In this document: positions 62,804 through 64,000 of the stretch, one piece after another | Numbering within the stretch: position 1 is the stretch's first letter | How the letters are laid out: every line of letters starts with the position of its first letter | DNA from: Lachnospiraceae bacterium | GTDB taxonomy: Bacteria > Bacillota > Clostridia > Lachnospirales > Lachnospiraceae | NCBI GenBank assembly: GCA_017441585.1 | Contig: JAFRWW010000020.1 | Coordinates: 37,275 to 101,274 of the forward strand | Direction of reading: 5' to 3' | Length of the DNA: 64,000 nt | Translations under genes and position numbers: made by a program | Notes under the pieces: model-generated | The model's database searches: none | What the model was told of the DNA's origin: nothing | Seen by the model: the letters and a program-made list of their open reading frames with translations, nothing else

Positions 62804-63892
62804 ATGGCTGTTTATAAGGATGGCGATAAGTGGAGAGTTATCTATCGCTATACGAACTGGAACGGAGAGCGTAAGCAGACACAGAAGCGAGGATTTGCTA
62901 CCAAGAGGGAAGCGCAGGCTTGGGAACATGAGGCAATGCTAAAACAGGATGCTAACCTCGACATGACCTTTGAAAGCTTCTTCGAAATCTACAAGGCAGA
63001 TAAGATCAAGCGGTTAAAGGCAAATACCTGGGAATCGAAGGAGCATATCGTCAGGACAAAGATCCTGCCGTATTTTGGCTGGCGCAAGATTGCTGCCATT
63101 GAGGTTAAGGATGTGATCGCATGGCAGAACCAGTTGATGGAAAAGGAGATGGCAAGCGGTGAAAACTATTCACCTACATATCTGAAGACCATACATGCCC
63201 AGCTTTCGGCAATCTTTAATCATGCGATGAAGTACTACCATTTGAAATCCAATCCCGCTGCAATTGCTGGGACAATTGGATGCGAGGAACGTAAGGAGAT
63301 GCTTTTCTGGACAAAAGACGAATATCTCAAGTTTGCTGATGCGATGATGGATAAGCCTAAATCTTATTACGCTTTTGAGATGCTGTATTGGTGTGGCATA
63401 CGTCTCGGGGAACTTTTGGCGCTGACCCCTGCCGACTTCGATTTTGAGAAGAAAACGCTCAGGATAAACAAATCTTATCAGCGACTTAAGGGAGAGGACG
63501 TGATCACTTCTCCTAAGACACCGAAAAGCAACAGAGTCATTGCTATGCCGCAGTTCTTATGTGATGAAATGCAGGATTATCTGAAGATGCTGTATGAACT
63601 TGATGAGAATGATCGTATCTTTCCACTGTCAAAATCCTTTCTCCATCACGAAATGGATCGGGGAGCAGAGGAAGCAGGTGTTAAGCGTATCAGGATCCAT
63701 GATCTGAGACACAGCGCAATCTCATATCTGATCGAACTTGGATTTTCGGCGCTGGCTATAGCAGAAAGAGTTGGACATGAGAGCATAGATATCACATATC
63801 ATTACGCGCATCTCTTCCCGTCAAAGCAGACAGAGATGGCGGATCGTTTGGATATTGAGCGCATGGGGAAGGATGGTGAAGGGAATGTCTGA
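62804..63892 (+). CDS. Tyrosine recombinase/integrase
   Basis: 362 residues. An N-terminal AP2-like arm-binding domain (AVYKDGDKWRVIYRYTNWNG) is followed by the SAM-like core-binding domain (~60-150). The catalytic domain has Arg in CGIRLGELLAL (~200), HDLRHS (~299), GHES (~325) and the nucleophile Tyr in TYHYAHLF (~335). It integrates and excises the element. AAAGGAG precedes ATG. Its end overlaps the next gene by 8 bp. Confidence 0.95.
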   Translation: MAVYKDGDKWRVIYRYTNWNGERKQTQKRGFATKREAQAWEHEAMLKQDANLDMTFESFFEIYKADKIKRLKANTWESKEHIVRTKILPYFGWRKIAAIEVKDVIAWQNQLMEKEMASGENYSPTYLKTIHAQLSAIFNHAMKYYHLKSNPAAIAGTIGCEERKEMLFWTKDEYLKFADAMMDKPKSYYAFEMLYWCGIRLGELLALTPADFDFEKKTLRINKSYQRLKGEDVITSPKTPKSNRVIAMPQFLCDEMQDYLKMLYELDENDRIFPLSKSFLHHEMDRGAEEAGVKRIRIHDLRHSAISYLIELGFSALAIAERVGHESIDITYHYAHLFPSKQTEMADRLDIERMGKDGEGNV

Positions 63893-64000
63893 GAAGCTGT
63901 TGGACTACAAGGGCAGATGGAGACACCGGACGGTTGCATTCAGGGTATCGGAGGAAGAGGCGCAGCTCATAGACCGTGAAGTTACATTATCCGGACTTAC
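63885..64000 (+). CDS. MobC-like mobilisation protein (3' truncated by window)
   Basis: Only the first 38 codons are visible. The text RTVAFRVSEEEAQLIDREVT followed by LSGL matches the ribbon-helix-helix start of plasmid/ICE mobilisation (MobC/relaxosome) proteins. It overlaps the integrase stop by 8 bp, so it is coupled. This suggests that the element is mobilisable by conjugation. Confidence 0.7.
   Translation, partial: MSEKLLDYKGRWRHRTVAFRVSEEEAQLIDREVTLSGL

Larger units (their letters stand above)
61716..64000. mobile_element. Left end of an integrative element at the guaA 3' end (continues beyond the window)
   Basis: Directly after guaA come a divergently controlled XRE repressor, an excisionase-like protein, a tyrosine integrase and the start of a MobC-like gene, all in an AT-richer context. 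The 3' end of guaA is a known insertion site for genomic islands. The other boundary is outside the window, so the attachment core cannot be defined. The GC-rich palindrome CCACC/GGTGG at 61689-61704 inside the guaA end is a candidate part of it. Confidence 0.8.

Noticed and set aside
1..64000. tRNA or rRNA genes
   Set aside because: No intergenic stretch shows a cloverleaf with GGTTCGAATCC-like arm or rRNA sequence.

Overview
The window looks like a chromosomal segment of a Gram-positive, obligately anaerobic Lachnospiraceae-type bacterium (Butyrivibrio/Roseburia neighbourhood). This is an inference from gene order and protein style: rpsF-ssb-rpsR, gdpP-rplI-dnaB and holA are Firmicute arrangements, and DUF4860-, DUF6465-, DUF1858-, PocR-kinase- and VTC/DUF4956-type proteins are common in Clostridia. 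GC content is moderate, with AT-rich patches at 1.06-2.6 kb and after 61.7 kb. I found no rRNA, tRNA or CRISPR array.

Layout. 0-9.4 kb: the end of a secreted GHL10-type glycosidase, an AT-rich GNAT-methyltransferase fusion, a 1753-residue secreted multidomain protein, and a three-gene minus-strand unit (DUF1902 antitoxin, HicA toxin, AAC(3)-type acetyltransferase). 9.5-12.9 kb: a minus-strand tadA-tadB-tadC set. 13-17.9 kb: an HD-GYP response regulator followed by a very large hybrid histidine kinase with an Hpt domain. 18-19.1 kb: rpsF-ssb-rpsR. 19.2-22.0 kb: a minus-strand pseudopilin/GspF operon. 22.2-27 kb: ChbG-like deacetylase, gdpP, rplI, dnaB and a DUF1858 protein. 27.2-35.3 kb: zinc protease, an unknown charged protein, a PocR-type hybrid kinase, an opposing CZB protein and holA with two unknown neighbours. 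35.4-42 kb: argJ, a glycosyltransferase, glyA and an MBOAT/SGNH O-acylation pair. 42.2-49.2 kb: ileS and a heterodimeric ABC exporter. 49.3-53.3 kb: a Lys/Ala-repeat DUF6465-type protein, a GT-C-like membrane protein and a soluble MCP-CZB receptor. 53.5-56.5 kb: an unusual operon of PfkB kinase, DUF4910 protein, acyl carrier protein and MaoC hydratase. 56.6-61.7 kb: ECF sigma/anti-sigma, VTC polyphosphate polymerase-like plus DUF4956, and guaA. 61.7 kb to the end: the left end of an integrative element beside the guaA 3' end (XRE repressor, excisionase, tyrosine integrase, start of a MobC-like protein).

Three repeat families stand out. (1) A leader repeat ending in GAAGAATCTT lies just upstream of six plus-strand start codons, always in the same orientation. 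(2) A palindrome-bounded element of about 90 bp is nested in two of those copies; a third copy preserves an apparently empty site. (3) A three-hairpin repeat lies after the first gene and in the ileS leader, and its third hairpin is embedded in frame inside the 1753-residue protein, adding the peptide GSPDQRSGA.

Functionally the window is rich in envelope and signalling genes: two incomplete pilus/secretion loci, O-acylation and glycosyl-transfer genes, two Hpt-bearing hybrid kinases, one likely c-di-GMP hydrolase, one likely c-di-AMP hydrolase and two CZB proteins. These sit among housekeeping translation, replication and biosynthesis genes.
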